Below, one piece after another: positions 16,551 to 25,192 of a DNA stretch of 46,566 bases. The first letter of the stretch is position 1; every line of letters begins with the position of its first letter. Under the pieces are notes generated by a model that did no database searches, was not told the origin of the DNA, and saw only the letters and a program-made list of their open reading frames with translations. The stretch comes from Mycolicibacterium sp. J2 (GTDB lineage Bacteria; Actinomycetota; Actinomycetes; Mycobacteriales; Mycobacteriaceae): contig NZ_JAPFPY010000037.1 of assembly GCF_026240945.1 (NCBI RefSeq), positions 1-46,566 of the forward strand, in the 5' to 3' direction. The position numbers and the translations under genes are program-made.

Positions 16551-17654
16551 GATCCTGACCTTCTTGCCGACATCGCCGCCCTCGACGCAACGCTCACCAC
16601 CGTGGAGCGGGTGCTCGATGTCGACGGTCTGCGCGCCCGCATCGCCACGCTGGAGGCCGAGGCCACCGACCCCAACCTGTGGAACGACCAGGCCAACGCG
16701 CAGAAGGTGACGAGCAGCCTGTCGCATGCGCAGAGCGAGCTGCGCCGCGTCGAGGAGCTGCGCCGCCGTATCGACGATCTGCCGGTGCTGTACGAATTGG
16801 CGGCCGAGGAGGGCGGCGAGGACGCCAAAGCCGAAGCCGACGCCGAGCGGACCCAGCTCAAAGAAGACCTGGAGGCCCTCGAGGTTCGCACCCTGCTGTC
16901 GGGGGAGTACGACGAGCGCGAGGCCGTCGTGACCATCCGCTCCGGCGCGGGCGGGGTGGACGCCGCCGACTGGGCCGAAATGCTGATGCGGATGTACATC
17001 CGCTGGGCCGAGGCGCACAAGTACCCCGTGGAGATCTTCGACACCTCCTACGCCGAGGAAGCCGGCATCAAGAGCGCCACCTTCGCGGTGCACGCTCCCT
17101 ACGCCTACGGAACACTGTCGGTGGAGCAGGGCACGCACCGGCTGGTCCGGATCAGCCCCTTCGACAACCAGGGCCGCAGGCAGACCTCCTTCGCCGATGT
17201 CGAGGTACTCCCGGTGGTGGAGACCACCGACCACATCGACATCCCGGAAGGTGACCTGCGCGTGGACGTCTACCGCTCCAGCGGCCCCGGCGGGCAGTCG
17301 GTCAACACCACCGACTCGGCGGTGCGCCTCACCCACATCCCCACCGGCATCGTCGTCACCTGCCAGAACGAGAAATCCCAGCTGCAGAACAAGGTGTCGG
17401 CCATGCGGGTGCTGCAGGCCAAACTCCTGGAGCGCAAACGTCAGGAAGAGCGCGCCGAGATGGACGCGCTCAAGGGTGACGGCGGCAGTTCATGGGGCAA
17501 CCAGATGCGCTCGTATGTGCTGCACCCCTATCAGATGGTCAAGGACCTGCGCACCGAGTACGAGGTGGGCAGCCCGTCGGCGGTGCTCGACGGTGATATC
17601 GACGGATTCCTGGAGGCCGGGATCCGCTGGCGCAACCGCAAAGAGGACGAGTAG
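16548..17654 (+). CDS. prfB: Peptide chain release factor 2
   Basis: RF2, 368 aa, which ends translation at UGA and UAA. The GGQ loop that triggers hydrolysis is G248-G249-Q250 (SSGPGGQSVNTTDSA) and the stop-codon-reading tripeptide SPF is at 203-205 (RISPFDNQGRRQ), nearly the same positions as in E. coli. The frame is continuous from the GTG at 16548: the in-frame UGA and programmed +1 frameshift found near codon 26 in E. coli prfB are absent. Three bases separate its stop from the next gene, starting a run through smpB that puts several ribosome-rescue and division functions together. Confidence 0.95.
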   Translation: MDPDLLADIAALDATLTTVERVLDVDGLRARIATLEAEATDPNLWNDQANAQKVTSSLSHAQSELRRVEELRRRIDDLPVLYELAAEEGGEDAKAEADAERTQLKEDLEALEVRTLLSGEYDEREAVVTIRSGAGGVDAADWAEMLMRMYIRWAEAHKYPVEIFDTSYAEEAGIKSATFAVHAPYAYGTLSVEQGTHRLVRISPFDNQGRRQTSFADVEVLPVVETTDHIDIPEGDLRVDVYRSSGPGGQSVNTTDSAVRLTHIPTGIVVTCQNEKSQLQNKVSAMRVLQAKLLERKRQEERAEMDALKGDGGSSWGNQMRSYVLHPYQMVKDLRTEYEVGSPSAVLDGDIDGFLEAGIRWRNRKEDE

Positions 17655-17657
17655 CCG

Positions 17658-18566
17658 TTGAACTGGTCGCAGCATTGGCACAGCTTCTGGCAGGGCCAGA
17701 TCGGCGAATGGATCCTCACCCGCGGGCTGCGGATCGTCATGCTCGTGCTGGCCGCGATGCTGGCTGCCCGGTTCGTCAACTGGATCGCGCAGAAGGTCAC
17801 CCAGCGCATCGACGCCGACTTCCGCGAGAGCGATGCCCTGGTCCGCTCGGAAACCACCAAGCACCGGCAAGCCGTCGCCTCGGTGATCTCCTGGGTGACC
17901 ATCGCGATGCTCGTCGTCATCGTGTTCGTGGAGTTCACCGACATCGTGGCCATCCCGATCGCCTCCCTGGTGGCGCCTGCGGCGGTGATCGGTGCCGCGC
18001 TCGGTTTCGGTGCGCAACGGCTGGTCCAGGACCTGCTATCGGGCTTCTTCATCATCACCGAGAAGCAGTACGGCTTCGGTGACCTGGTCGCGTTGACCGT
18101 CTCCGGTATCGCGCTGCCGGCCGAAGGCACCGTGATCGACGTGACACTGCGGGTGACCAAGCTGCGCTCGTCGGAGGGCGAGATGCTGACCATCCCGAAC
18201 GGCCAGATCGTCAAGACGGTGAACCTGTCCAAGGACTGGGCGCGGGCCGTGGTGGATATCCCGGTGCCGGTGACCGCAGACCTGCACACGGTGAACGATC
18301 TGCTCAACGGGGTATGTGAGTCGGCGATGAACGATCCACAGATGCGCGAACTGCTGCTGGACAAGCCACAGGTGATGGGTGTGGAGAGCATCCAGGTCGA
18401 CACCGTGAACCTGCGGATGGTGGCCCGAACACTGCCCGGCAAACAATTCGAGGTGGGTCGGCGGTTGCGACTGCTGGTGATCGCGGCGCTGGCCGGTGCC
18501 GGTATCGCCTCGCCCGCCGAGACGTCGACGCTGGCCCCGGCGGTCGCGCAGGAGCCCAAATCATGA
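17658..18566 (+). CDS. MscS-type mechanosensitive channel
   Basis: 302 residues with an unusual TTG start 3 bases after the prfB stop. Three membrane helices (about 23-42, 74-97, 101-120) lead into the pore helix: the Gly/Ala-rich segment VIGAALGFGAQRLVQDLLSGFFIITEKQYGFGDLV is the MscS TM3 and beta-domain entry signature. The beta domain has GTVIDVTLRVTKLRSSEGEMLTIPNG, close to the MscS consensus. A C-terminal alpha/beta vestibule domain follows. It corresponds in position to Rv3104c of M. tuberculosis. Role: pressure release valve in the inner membrane, by family. The stop overlaps the next start by 4 bases (ATGA). Confidence 0.83.
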   Translation: MNWSQHWHSFWQGQIGEWILTRGLRIVMLVLAAMLAARFVNWIAQKVTQRIDADFRESDALVRSETTKHRQAVASVISWVTIAMLVVIVFVEFTDIVAIPIASLVAPAAVIGAALGFGAQRLVQDLLSGFFIITEKQYGFGDLVALTVSGIALPAEGTVIDVTLRVTKLRSSEGEMLTIPNGQIVKTVNLSKDWARAVVDIPVPVTADLHTVNDLLNGVCESAMNDPQMRELLLDKPQVMGVESIQVDTVNLRMVARTLPGKQFEVGRRLRLLVIAALAGAGIASPAETSTLAPAVAQEPKS

Positions 18567-19090
18567 AATTCCAGCTGCGCCGCGAGGGCGAAAACCGGCA
18601 CTGGCCGCACTATCTGTTCTGGGGCCGGATGCGGACATCCACCTTCGCGCTGATGGTCGCGTTCTTCTTCACCTGGTGGCTGTACACCACCTACGCACCT
18701 GCCCCGGCCCCGCAACCGGTGCCGGCCCAGCAGGTGGTGCCGCCGGGTTTCGTGCCCGACCCGGAATACACCTGGGTGCCGCGCACCAAGGTGGAAACGC
18801 CGCGCACCACGTACCGCACCACGACCACGACCACCACGACCACCACCGAGCCCACCCCGACGACTGAGACCACGCCGCCGACCGACACCACCACGTCGAG
18901 CACGCCACCCACCACGACGACGCCGGCCCCGCCCACCACCACGGTGATCGATCCCGACGGGCCCGGGCCGATTCCGCCGCTGACCTTGCCGGTCCTGCCG
19001 GGAGCGGTGCCGCCACCGACGACACAGACGACGATCGATCCCGGCGCGGCGCCCGCGACACCCCCGGCGCCGGCGCGCAGCGCGAGCTGA
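18563..19090 (+). CDS. Pro/Thr-rich single-pass membrane protein
   Basis: 175 residues. A short cytoplasmic N-terminus with charged residues, one membrane helix (about 27-42, TFALMVAFFFTWWLYTTY), then a long extracytoplasmic tail of low complexity: PAPAPQPVPAQQ, a block of consecutive threonines (TTTTTTTTTE) and alternating Pro/Thr to the end. The tail likely spans or anchors in the cell wall and could be O-mannosylated. It occupies the place of Rv3103c (annotated proline-rich membrane protein) between the MscS-like channel and ftsE. Function unknown; translational coupling to the channel suggests they act together. Confidence 0.8.
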   Translation: MKFQLRREGENRHWPHYLFWGRMRTSTFALMVAFFFTWWLYTTYAPAPAPQPVPAQQVVPPGFVPDPEYTWVPRTKVETPRTTYRTTTTTTTTTTEPTPTTETTPPTDTTTSSTPPTTTTPAPPTTTVIDPDGPGPIPPLTLPVLPGAVPPPTTQTTIDPGAAPATPPAPARSAS

Positions 19091-19108
19091 CCCGCGGTCG
19101 CGTCCGGC

Positions 19109-19125
19109 TACACTGGCGTGCCGTG
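19109..19125 (+). promoter_or_regulatory. Leaderless promoter of ftsEX-smpB
   Basis: TACACT at 19109-19114 lies 8 bases before the GTG at 19123, the same geometry as at prfB. It would give ftsE, ftsX and smpB their own leaderless transcript. Confidence 0.5.
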
Positions 19126-19815
19126 ATGATCACGCTCGACAAAGTGAGCAAGCAGTACAAATCCTCGGCGCGGCCCGCGCTCGACGATGTGTCGCTCAAA
19201 ATCGACAAGGGCGAGTTCGTCTTCCTCATCGGTCCATCCGGGTCGGGCAAGTCGACGTTCATGCGGTTGCTGTTGGCCGCCGAACACCCCACCAAGGGTG
19301 ATATCCGCGTCTCCAAATTCCACGTCAACAAGCTCTCCGGCCGCCACGTCCCGCAGCTGCGCCAGGTGATCGGCTGCGTGTTCCAGGATTTCCGGCTGCT
19401 GCAGCAGAAGACGGTCTTCGACAACGTGGCCTTCGCGCTCGAGGTGATCGGCAAGCGCGGCGACGTCATCAACCGGGTGGTGCCCGACGTGCTGGAGATG
19501 GTCGGGTTGTCCGGCAAGGCCAATCGGCTGCCCAACGAGCTCTCCGGTGGCGAGCAGCAGCGGGTGGCGATCGCCCGGGCGTTCGTGAACCGCCCGCTGG
19601 TGTTGCTGGCCGACGAGCCCACCGGCAACCTGGACCCCGAGACCAGCAAAGACATCATGGATCTGCTCGAACGGATCAACCGCACCGGCACCACCGTGCT
19701 GATGGCCACGCACGACCACCACATCGTGGACTCCATGCGTCAGCGTGTCATCGAGCTCGAACTGGGCCGGCTCATCCGCGACGAACAGCGCGGCGTCTAC
19801 GGAATGGATCGCTAA
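19123..19815 (+). CDS. ftsE: Cell-division ATPase FtsE
   Basis: 230-residue ABC ATPase that works with FtsX to activate peptidoglycan hydrolases at the division site. Walker A GPSGSGKST, Q-loop CVFQDFRLL, signature ELSGGEQQRVAIARA, Walker B VLLADEPTGNLDPE and the H-loop MATHDHHIV are all intact. It starts at GTG 19123 (a second start, ATG 19126, follows directly); the leaderless -10 fits the GTG. Its stop codon touches the ftsX start with no gap. Confidence 0.95.
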   Translation: MMITLDKVSKQYKSSARPALDDVSLKIDKGEFVFLIGPSGSGKSTFMRLLLAAEHPTKGDIRVSKFHVNKLSGRHVPQLRQVIGCVFQDFRLLQQKTVFDNVAFALEVIGKRGDVINRVVPDVLEMVGLSGKANRLPNELSGGEQQRVAIARAFVNRPLVLLADEPTGNLDPETSKDIMDLLERINRTGTTVLMATHDHHIVDSMRQRVIELELGRLIRDEQRGVYGMDR

Positions 19816-20712
19816 GTGCGTTTTGGCTTCCTCATCAATGAGGTTCTGACCGGTTTCCGTCGCAACGTCACCATGACGGTGGCGATGGTCCTGACCACCG
19901 CCATCTCCATCGGCTTGTTCGGCGGTGGTCTGCTGGTGGTCCGGCTGGCCGACCAGTCCCGCGCCATCTACCTCGACCGGGTGGAGAGCCAGGTCTTCCT
20001 CACCAATGACGTCTCGGCCAACGACCCGACCTGTGATTCGGATCCGTGCAAGGCGCTGCGCGCCCGGATCGAGGCACGCGACGACGTGAAGTCGGTCCGC
20101 TTCCTGAACCGTGACCAGGCTTACGAGGACGCGGTCAAGAAGTTCCCGCAGTACAAGGACGTGGCCGGCAAGGATGCGTTCCCGGCGTCGTTCGTCGTCA
20201 AGCTGGACAACCCGGAGCAGCACAAGGATTTCGACCAGGCCATGCAGGGCCAGCCCGGGGTGCTCAACGTGCTCAACCAGAAGGATCTGATCGACCGGCT
20301 GTTCGCCGTGCTGGACGGGATGAGCAATGTCGCGTTCGCGGTGGCGCTGGTGCAGGCGATCGGTGCGGTCTTGTTGATCGCGAACATGGTGCAGGTGGCG
20401 GCCTACACCCGGCGCACCGAGATCGGCATCATGCGGCTGGTCGGCGCGACCCGTTGGTACACCCAGCTGCCCTTCCTGGTGGAGGCCATGCTCGCCGCAT
20501 TAATCGGTGTCATCTTGGCTGTCATTGGGCTTATTGTGGTGCGAGCCGTGTTCCTGGAAAAGGCGCTCGACCAGTTCTACCAAGCCAATCTGATCGCCAA
20601 CGTCGACTACGCGGACGTGCTGTATTACAGCGCTCCGCGGATGCTGCTCCTCGGCATGGCGATGGCGGGCATCACGGCCTATGTCACCCTCCGCAGTTAC
20701 GTCCGAAGATAG
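19816..20712 (+). CDS. ftsX: Cell-division membrane protein FtsX
   Basis: 298-residue FtsX with the expected four membrane helices: one near residues 20-43 and three in the C-terminal half (about 173-196, 223-246, 270-290). The large extracytoplasmic loop (about 45-170) contains a Cys pair close together (DPTCDSDPCKALRARI), as in mycobacterial FtsX, whose ECD binds the hydrolase partner RipC in M. tuberculosis. The start is GTG immediately after the ftsE TAA; smpB follows after 2 bases. Confidence 0.93.
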   Translation: MRFGFLINEVLTGFRRNVTMTVAMVLTTAISIGLFGGGLLVVRLADQSRAIYLDRVESQVFLTNDVSANDPTCDSDPCKALRARIEARDDVKSVRFLNRDQAYEDAVKKFPQYKDVAGKDAFPASFVVKLDNPEQHKDFDQAMQGQPGVLNVLNQKDLIDRLFAVLDGMSNVAFAVALVQAIGAVLLIANMVQVAAYTRRTEIGIMRLVGATRWYTQLPFLVEAMLAALIGVILAVIGLIVVRAVFLEKALDQFYQANLIANVDYADVLYYSAPRMLLLGMAMAGITAYVTLRSYVRR

Positions 20713-20714
20713 AA

Positions 20715-21221
20715 ATGGCTACCACCAGTAAGAAGCCAGGCAAAGGTGCCGACAAGACCAACAACCACGTGGTCGCGACCAATCGCAAAGCCCGGCACAA
20801 CTATTCGATACTCGATGTGTACGAGGCCGGTGTGGTGTTGGTGGGTACCGAGGTGAAGAGCCTGCGCGAGGGGCAAGCCTCCCTGGTCGACGCCTTCGCG
20901 ACGGTCGACGACGGCGAAATCTGGCTGCGCAACCTGCACATCGCCGAGTATCACCACGGCACCTGGACCAACCATGCCCCGCGGCGTAACCGCAAGCTGC
21001 TGTTGCACCGCCGGGAGATCGACAACCTGGTCGGCAAGATCCGCGACGGCAACCTGACCCTGGTGCCGTTGTCGCTGTACTTCAGCGACGGCAAGGTGAA
21101 GGTGGAGCTGGCGCTGGCCCGCGGTAAAGAGGCCCACGACAAACGCCAGGACATCGCCAAGCGTGACGCGCAGCGCGAGATCAGCCGCGAGATGGGCCGA
21201 CGGGCCAAAGGCATGCGCTGA
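20715..21221 (+). CDS. smpB: tmRNA-binding protein SmpB
   Basis: 168-residue SmpB, which carries tmRNA into stalled ribosomes. Visible: VVATNRKARHNYSILDVYEAGVVLVGTEVKSLREGQASL (OB-fold start), IWLRNLHIAEYHHGTWTNHAPRRNRKLLLHR and the basic C-terminal tail KEAHDKRQDIAKRDAQREISREMGRRAKG that enters the mRNA channel. ATG 20715 is 2 bases after ftsX. Its RNA partner ssrA is in the same window at 27952, about 6.7 kb downstream, separated by an apparently inserted lipid/kinase block. Confidence 0.95.
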   Translation: MATTSKKPGKGADKTNNHVVATNRKARHNYSILDVYEAGVVLVGTEVKSLREGQASLVDAFATVDDGEIWLRNLHIAEYHHGTWTNHAPRRNRKLLLHRREIDNLVGKIRDGNLTLVPLSLYFSDGKVKVELALARGKEAHDKRQDIAKRDAQREISREMGRRAKGMR

Positions 21222-22063
21222 TCGGGATAGCGCTCGCGCTGGCGTCAGCCATCGGCTACGGGGTGAGCGACTTCGTCGGCGGAATCGCTTCGCGCCGGGT
21301 CGCGGCGCTGCGGGTGGTCATCGTCTCCTATCCGCTGGCCTTGGTGCTGCTGACCGGGCTGGCTTTCGTCGTCGGCGGACATATTTCGCAGCCCGCGGTG
21401 TTCTGGGGTGTGCTGTGCGGTCTGGCCCAGGCCTTCGGGGTGTGGTGGTTCTACGCAGCACTGGGGGCCGGACCGATCTCGGTGGTGTCGCCGCTGACGG
21501 CGATCCTGGTGGCCGGTGTCCCGGTCGGATTCGGTGTGGTGATGGGGGAGCGACCCAGTGCGGTCGCGCTCGCCGGGATCGCGGTGGCGTTGGTCGCGGT
21601 GGTGCTGGTGTCCCGGGGTGTGACCGATGAGGATGTCACCGAGCACCGGTTCACCACCAAGGTCGCCTGGTTGACCGTCGGTTCCGGGCTGGCGTTCGGG
21701 CTGAACTTCGTGGTGATCGACCAGGCCCCGCATCAGGCGGGGCTGTGGCCACTGGTGTTCGCCCGGCTGTCGGCGTCGCTGTTGGTGCTCTTGATCGCGC
21801 TGGCCGCCCGCCAGCTGCGGGTCCCGACGGGGGTGCCGCTGTGGCTGGCGCTGAGCGCCGGCGTGCTGGACACGATCGCCAACGTGGCCATGCTGCTGGC
21901 CCTGCAGCATTCGCTGCTGTCGCTGACCGGTGTGCTGATCGCCCTGTATCCAGCCGGGACGGTGGCTCTGGCGCTGCTGGTGCTCAAGGAGACGGTCACC
22001 CGCTGGCAGGTCGTCGGGATGGTCGCCGCCCTCGCCGCGGTCGCCATGATCGCCGGGGGCTAG
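21218..22063 (+). CDS. EamA/DMT-family transporter
   Basis: Drug/metabolite transporter superfamily permease with about ten membrane helices in two EamA repeats (e.g. WGVLCGLAQAFGVWWFYAALGAGPISVVSPL and the matching second-half SLTGVLIALYPAGTVALALLVLKETVTRWQ). The first common start codon is GTG 21263 (MSDFVGG), but that start cuts the first helix: the preceding in-frame codons encode IGIALALASAIGYG, a perfect helix beginning, and lead back to a CTG at 21218 overlapping the smpB stop (CTGA). I therefore give the longer form; the 266-residue GTG form is the alternative. Substrate unknown. Confidence 0.75.
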   Translation: MIGIALALASAIGYGVSDFVGGIASRRVAALRVVIVSYPLALVLLTGLAFVVGGHISQPAVFWGVLCGLAQAFGVWWFYAALGAGPISVVSPLTAILVAGVPVGFGVVMGERPSAVALAGIAVALVAVVLVSRGVTDEDVTEHRFTTKVAWLTVGSGLAFGLNFVVIDQAPHQAGLWPLVFARLSASLLVLLIALAARQLRVPTGVPLWLALSAGVLDTIANVAMLLALQHSLLSLTGVLIALYPAGTVALALLVLKETVTRWQVVGMVAALAAVAMIAGG

Positions 22064-22078
22064 GGTTTCCTTTCCTTC

Positions 22079-22140
22079 CGCGAGTGGCCGTGTTTGTACG
22101 CGACACGCCGCCAAATAGTGGCATTTCGGGGCCGCTCGCG
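22079..22140. terminator. Structured bidirectional terminator
   Basis: CGCGAGTGGCC (22079-22089) pairs with GGCCGCTCGCG (22130-22140) with one mismatch; the 40-base interior contains two further small hairpins (CGTGT...ACACG and GCCaaatagtGGC). It fills the gap between the convergent EamA and ABC transporter genes. Confidence 0.5.
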
Positions 22141-22142
22141 AG

Positions 22143-23693
22143 TCACACGCGACGCAACTGCCACCGTGCGACGCCGGCGAAGCCGACCGCCAGCACGCCG
22201 AGCATCGCCATGTCGAACCACCACGCCCCGGCCGTATGGCGCCAATGCCCGTCGTGGGCGATGCCGACCACCAGGTTGCTCAGGTCCGCCGTCGAAGCCG
22301 AGGCGGAGAAGCCCCACCGGGCCGGGGTGATCGACGCGAGCGCCGACAGGGCCGGCCGGCCGGTCACCGGGATGAAGCCCCCGGCCAGCACCAGCTGGGC
22401 GGTCAGCGCCACCGCGAGTAGCGGCATCACCTGATCGACGGTCCGGGCCGCCGCCGAGAGGGCCAGCCCGAGGACCGCGGCCGCCACTGCCGTGGCCGCG
22501 ACACCGACCCCGAGTTCCAGCACCGGGCCACCCAGAGTCGTGGCATCGGTCGGGGCTGGTTTGCCGATGCAGACGATCAGCACCAGCAGCGTCGCCTGAC
22601 CGGCAGCCACCGCGCCGAACACCGCGATCTTGGCCAGCAGATAGGCGCCGGCCGACAGTCCGGCCGCGCGTTCCCTGGCGTAGATCGCCCGCTCGCCGGT
22701 CAGGTCACGCACCGTCAAGGTGGTGCCCATCAGGATCGCGGCGAAGTTGGTCAGCGCGATCACCTGCTTGGCCTCGAACGGAGCGGTCAGTGCCGAGCTG
22801 AGGAATCCGGAGTGCCCGGACACCGTCAGCGGCAGAATGCCCACCAGCACGGGCAGCACAGCCAGGAACGCCAGGTAACCGCGGTCGGTGGTCAGCAGCC
22901 GGACCTGACGACGGGCGACCGTGCGGAACTGCCCGACGGTGCCCTGGCGGCGGGGCGGGCGCGGGGACCGGGCCAGGACCGGGGTGTGCGGGTAATGCCG
23001 TTGCGCCCCTTGCGGGTCCGCGCACAGCCGGGCGAAGATCTCGGCCCAATCCGTGCTGCCCAGCACCAGCCCGATGTCGTCGGGTGGCCCGTAGTAGGCG
23101 GTCTTACCGCCGGGCGCCAGCAACAGCACCTGATCACACATGTCGAGGAAAGCCAGCGAATGCGTGACGACGATGACGATCCGGCCGGCGTCGGCAAGCC
23201 GACGCAACAGCGTCATCACCTGACGGTCCAGCGCCGGATCCAGACCGGTGGTGGGTTCGTCCAGGATGAGCAGTGCTGGACCGGTCAGCAGTTCCAGTGC
23301 CACTGAGACCCTTTTGCGTTGCCCGCCGGACAGTGTGTCGATCCGGGTGCCGGCGTGTGCGGTGAGTTCCAGTTCGGCCAGCACATCGGCGATGGCCGCG
23401 GGTTCGGCATCGCGCAACTCCGCGGCGTACCCCAAAGCCTCTGCCACGGTGAGCTTTCCGTGCAAGATGTCGTCCTGGGGCACCATGCCGACGGTGCCGT
23501 CGAAATGCACGGCGCCGGAATCGGGCCGGGTCGCCCCGGCCAGTACCCGGGCCAGGGTGGACTTGCCGGCACCCGAGGGGCCGATGAGTGCGGTGAGCGT
23601 GCCCGGCCGGGCCGAGAACGACACCCGGTCCAGTCGGGTATCGAGGGTGACGCCGTGGACGTCCACACCGCGCGAGATGGTCTGCGTTTTCAT
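22143..23693 (-). CDS. ABCG-type ABC exporter (ATPase fused to permease)
   Basis: 516 residues. N-terminal ATPase with Walker A GPSGAGKST, Q-loop GMVPQDDILHG, signature LSGGQRKRVSVALELL, Walker B LLILDEPTTGLDP and H-loop VTHSLAFL; then an ABC-2-type permease with about six helices (from FLAVLPVLVGILPL to MAMLGVLAVGFAGVARW). The ATPase-then-permease order and LSGGQRKR are typical of the ABCG/White half-transporter group, usually exporters of lipids or hydrophobic molecules. The ATG at 23693 overlaps the cytidylyltransferase stop by 4 bases (ATGA), so it is translated with the lipid cassette and likely exports its product (inference). Confidence 0.85.
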   Translation of the reverse strand: MKTQTISRGVDVHGVTLDTRLDRVSFSARPGTLTALIGPSGAGKSTLARVLAGATRPDSGAVHFDGTVGMVPQDDILHGKLTVAEALGYAAELRDAEPAAIADVLAELELTAHAGTRIDTLSGGQRKRVSVALELLTGPALLILDEPTTGLDPALDRQVMTLLRRLADAGRIVIVVTHSLAFLDMCDQVLLLAPGGKTAYYGPPDDIGLVLGSTDWAEIFARLCADPQGAQRHYPHTPVLARSPRPPRRQGTVGQFRTVARRQVRLLTTDRGYLAFLAVLPVLVGILPLTVSGHSGFLSSALTAPFEAKQVIALTNFAAILMGTTLTVRDLTGERAIYARERAAGLSAGAYLLAKIAVFGAVAAGQATLLVLIVCIGKPAPTDATTLGGPVLELGVGVAATAVAAAVLGLALSAAARTVDQVMPLLAVALTAQLVLAGGFIPVTGRPALSALASITPARWGFSASASTADLSNLVVGIAHDGHWRHTAGAWWFDMAMLGVLAVGFAGVARWQLRRV

Positions 23694-24538
23694 GTCAGTA
23701 CATACACCAGGGGTAGAGCCAACAGGAGGGAGTCGATGCGGTCGAGCAGGCCACCGAAGCCGGGCAGCCAGTCGCCGGCGTCCTTGACCTGAGCCTGTCG
23801 CTTGAGCATCGATTCGAGCAGATCGCCGAACAGCCCGCCGACGGCGACGGCCAGGACCAGTCCGACCGAGACGGTGCCGAGCACGAACAGCACCGCCGTG
23901 GCACCGAGCACCGCGCCCACGACACCGCCGAGGGTCTTGTTCGGGCTCAACGGGGAGATCGGGCGCCGGGCCCACGCCAGGCGCCGCAGCCCTTTACCGC
24001 CGCACCACGCGGCGACGTCGGTGGCGGCGACGGCGAAGCACACCAGGAAGGCATCCGGCCACACCAGCACCAGGTGCGCCAGTGACCAGCAGATCCACAC
24101 CGACCCGAACGCGGTGAAAGCGGCTCGGCGCGAACCGGTTTCGACGTCACCGGACAGCACCGCGGGCACCGCGCACAGCAGCACCAGCAGCGGCGTGAAC
24201 CCCAGCACTGACGGTCGCAGCCACGCTGCGACCGGATAACCCACCGCCAGCACCAGCAGCGCCGCGGTGTCGGTGCGGCGCAAACCGATCAGTCGGCCGT
24301 ACTCGAGGACGGCAACCGCGGCGAGGGCAGCGGCGAACGCGGCCGTCGTGCCGGCACCGAGAACCGTCGGGATGCCGACGGCGGGGGCAATGAACACCCA
24401 GGTGCGCCACTTGCGGATCAGGTCGGGCTGGCGTGAGGTCAGCACCGCGATTCCGGCGGCGGCCAGGATCCCGACCGTGAGTGCGGGCAGGAACCAGGCC
24501 GGTCGGCCGAAATCCACCGTGTCAAGCAGCGAGGGCAT
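23690..24538 (-). CDS. CdsA-like phosphatidate cytidylyltransferase
   Basis: 282-residue membrane enzyme that makes CDP-diacylglycerol from phosphatidate and CTP. The C-terminal CdsA signature is nearly complete: ESMLKRQAQVKDAGDWLPGFGGLLDRIDS (S-x-x-K-R...K-D...P-G-x-G-G-x-x-D-R-x-D); PLSPNKTLGGVVG is the second conserved motif. About seven to eight membrane helices. The start ATG 24538 lies inside the acyltransferase 3' end (17-base overlap). A housekeeping CdsA normally sits near frr/uppS, so this copy is probably a second, cassette-specific enzyme; that must be confirmed against the rest of the genome. Confidence 0.85.
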   Translation of the reverse strand: MPSLLDTVDFGRPAWFLPALTVGILAAAGIAVLTSRQPDLIRKWRTWVFIAPAVGIPTVLGAGTTAAFAAALAAVAVLEYGRLIGLRRTDTAALLVLAVGYPVAAWLRPSVLGFTPLLVLLCAVPAVLSGDVETGSRRAAFTAFGSVWICWSLAHLVLVWPDAFLVCFAVAATDVAAWCGGKGLRRLAWARRPISPLSPNKTLGGVVGAVLGATAVLFVLGTVSVGLVLAVAVGGLFGDLLESMLKRQAQVKDAGDWLPGFGGLLDRIDSLLLALPLVYVLT

Positions 24539-25130
24539 GGTGGCCTCCGGTGCGCAGCGCCAGCACCGCGTCGCGCAACCGCGCGGCCGTCGTCTGGTGC
24601 GGGTCGACGGGGTCGCCGATGCACACCCGCATCGGAGAACCCGGGCTGAACGTGCCGCCTTTGGGTAGCACGTCGGCGGTGCCGAGCACCGCGACCGGAA
24701 CGATCGGCACACCGCAATCACGGGCCAGTCGCAGGGCGCCGGAACGGAATTCGGCGATGCCGCCGTCGGTGGACCGGGTACCTTCCGGGTAGATGACGAT
24801 GGTGTGGCCGGCCTTCAGCAGCGGGCCTGTCACCCGCAGCAGCTCGGCGTAGCTGCCGCCACCGGTACGGCGCAGTGGCACCACACCGATCAGGGCGGTG
24901 GCGACGAGCCGGCGCACCGGGACGTCGAACCAGTAGTCGGCGGCCGCGCCGAACACCACCTTGGCCGAGGGCGGAAGGGCGGCCAGCAGCACCGCGGTGT
25001 CGGCATGTGAGGCGTGGTTGGCGACGATCACTGCACCACCGCGGACCTGCCAGCGCCCGGTGACCGTCAACCCGCCCGAGACGGCACACACCGTGCGCCA
25101 CAACCAGTGTCGGAGCGTGCTCGCGCTCAT
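24522..25130 (-). CDS. PlsC-like lysophospholipid acyltransferase
   Basis: 202-residue 1-acyl-glycerol-3-phosphate acyltransferase family protein. Motif I NHASHADT (H-x4-D), motif III YPEGTRST, and motif IV VPIVPVAVLGT are clear. ATG 25130 gives MSASTLRHWLWRTV; a longer form from an ATG overlapping the upstream stop (ATGA at about 25196) would add 26 polar residues and also has merit as a coupled start. It sits between a CDP-alcohol phosphotransferase and a cytidylyltransferase, so the expected product, phosphatidic acid, would be passed directly to CdsA. Confidence 0.85.
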   Translation of the reverse strand: MSASTLRHWLWRTVCAVSGGLTVTGRWQVRGGAVIVANHASHADTAVLLAALPPSAKVVFGAAADYWFDVPVRRLVATALIGVVPLRRTGGGSYAELLRVTGPLLKAGHTIVIYPEGTRSTDGGIAEFRSGALRLARDCGVPIVPVAVLGTADVLPKGGTFSPGSPMRVCIGDPVDPHQTTAARLRDAVLALRTGGHHALAA

Positions 25131-25192
25131 GCGGTTGCCTCGCCGGCTCGGCTCCCGCATGTCAGATTGCCGATTCGCTCGGCAAGCCTCGC

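Noticed and set aside
16548..16650. A programmed frameshift in prfB
   Set aside because: The frame is continuous from GTG and no in-frame TGA occurs near codon 26, so no shift is needed.
18790..18960. Tandem ACC/ACG triplet repeats that look like a microsatellite
   Set aside because: They are explained as Thr/Pro codons of the low-complexity tail of the membrane protein at 18563-19090.
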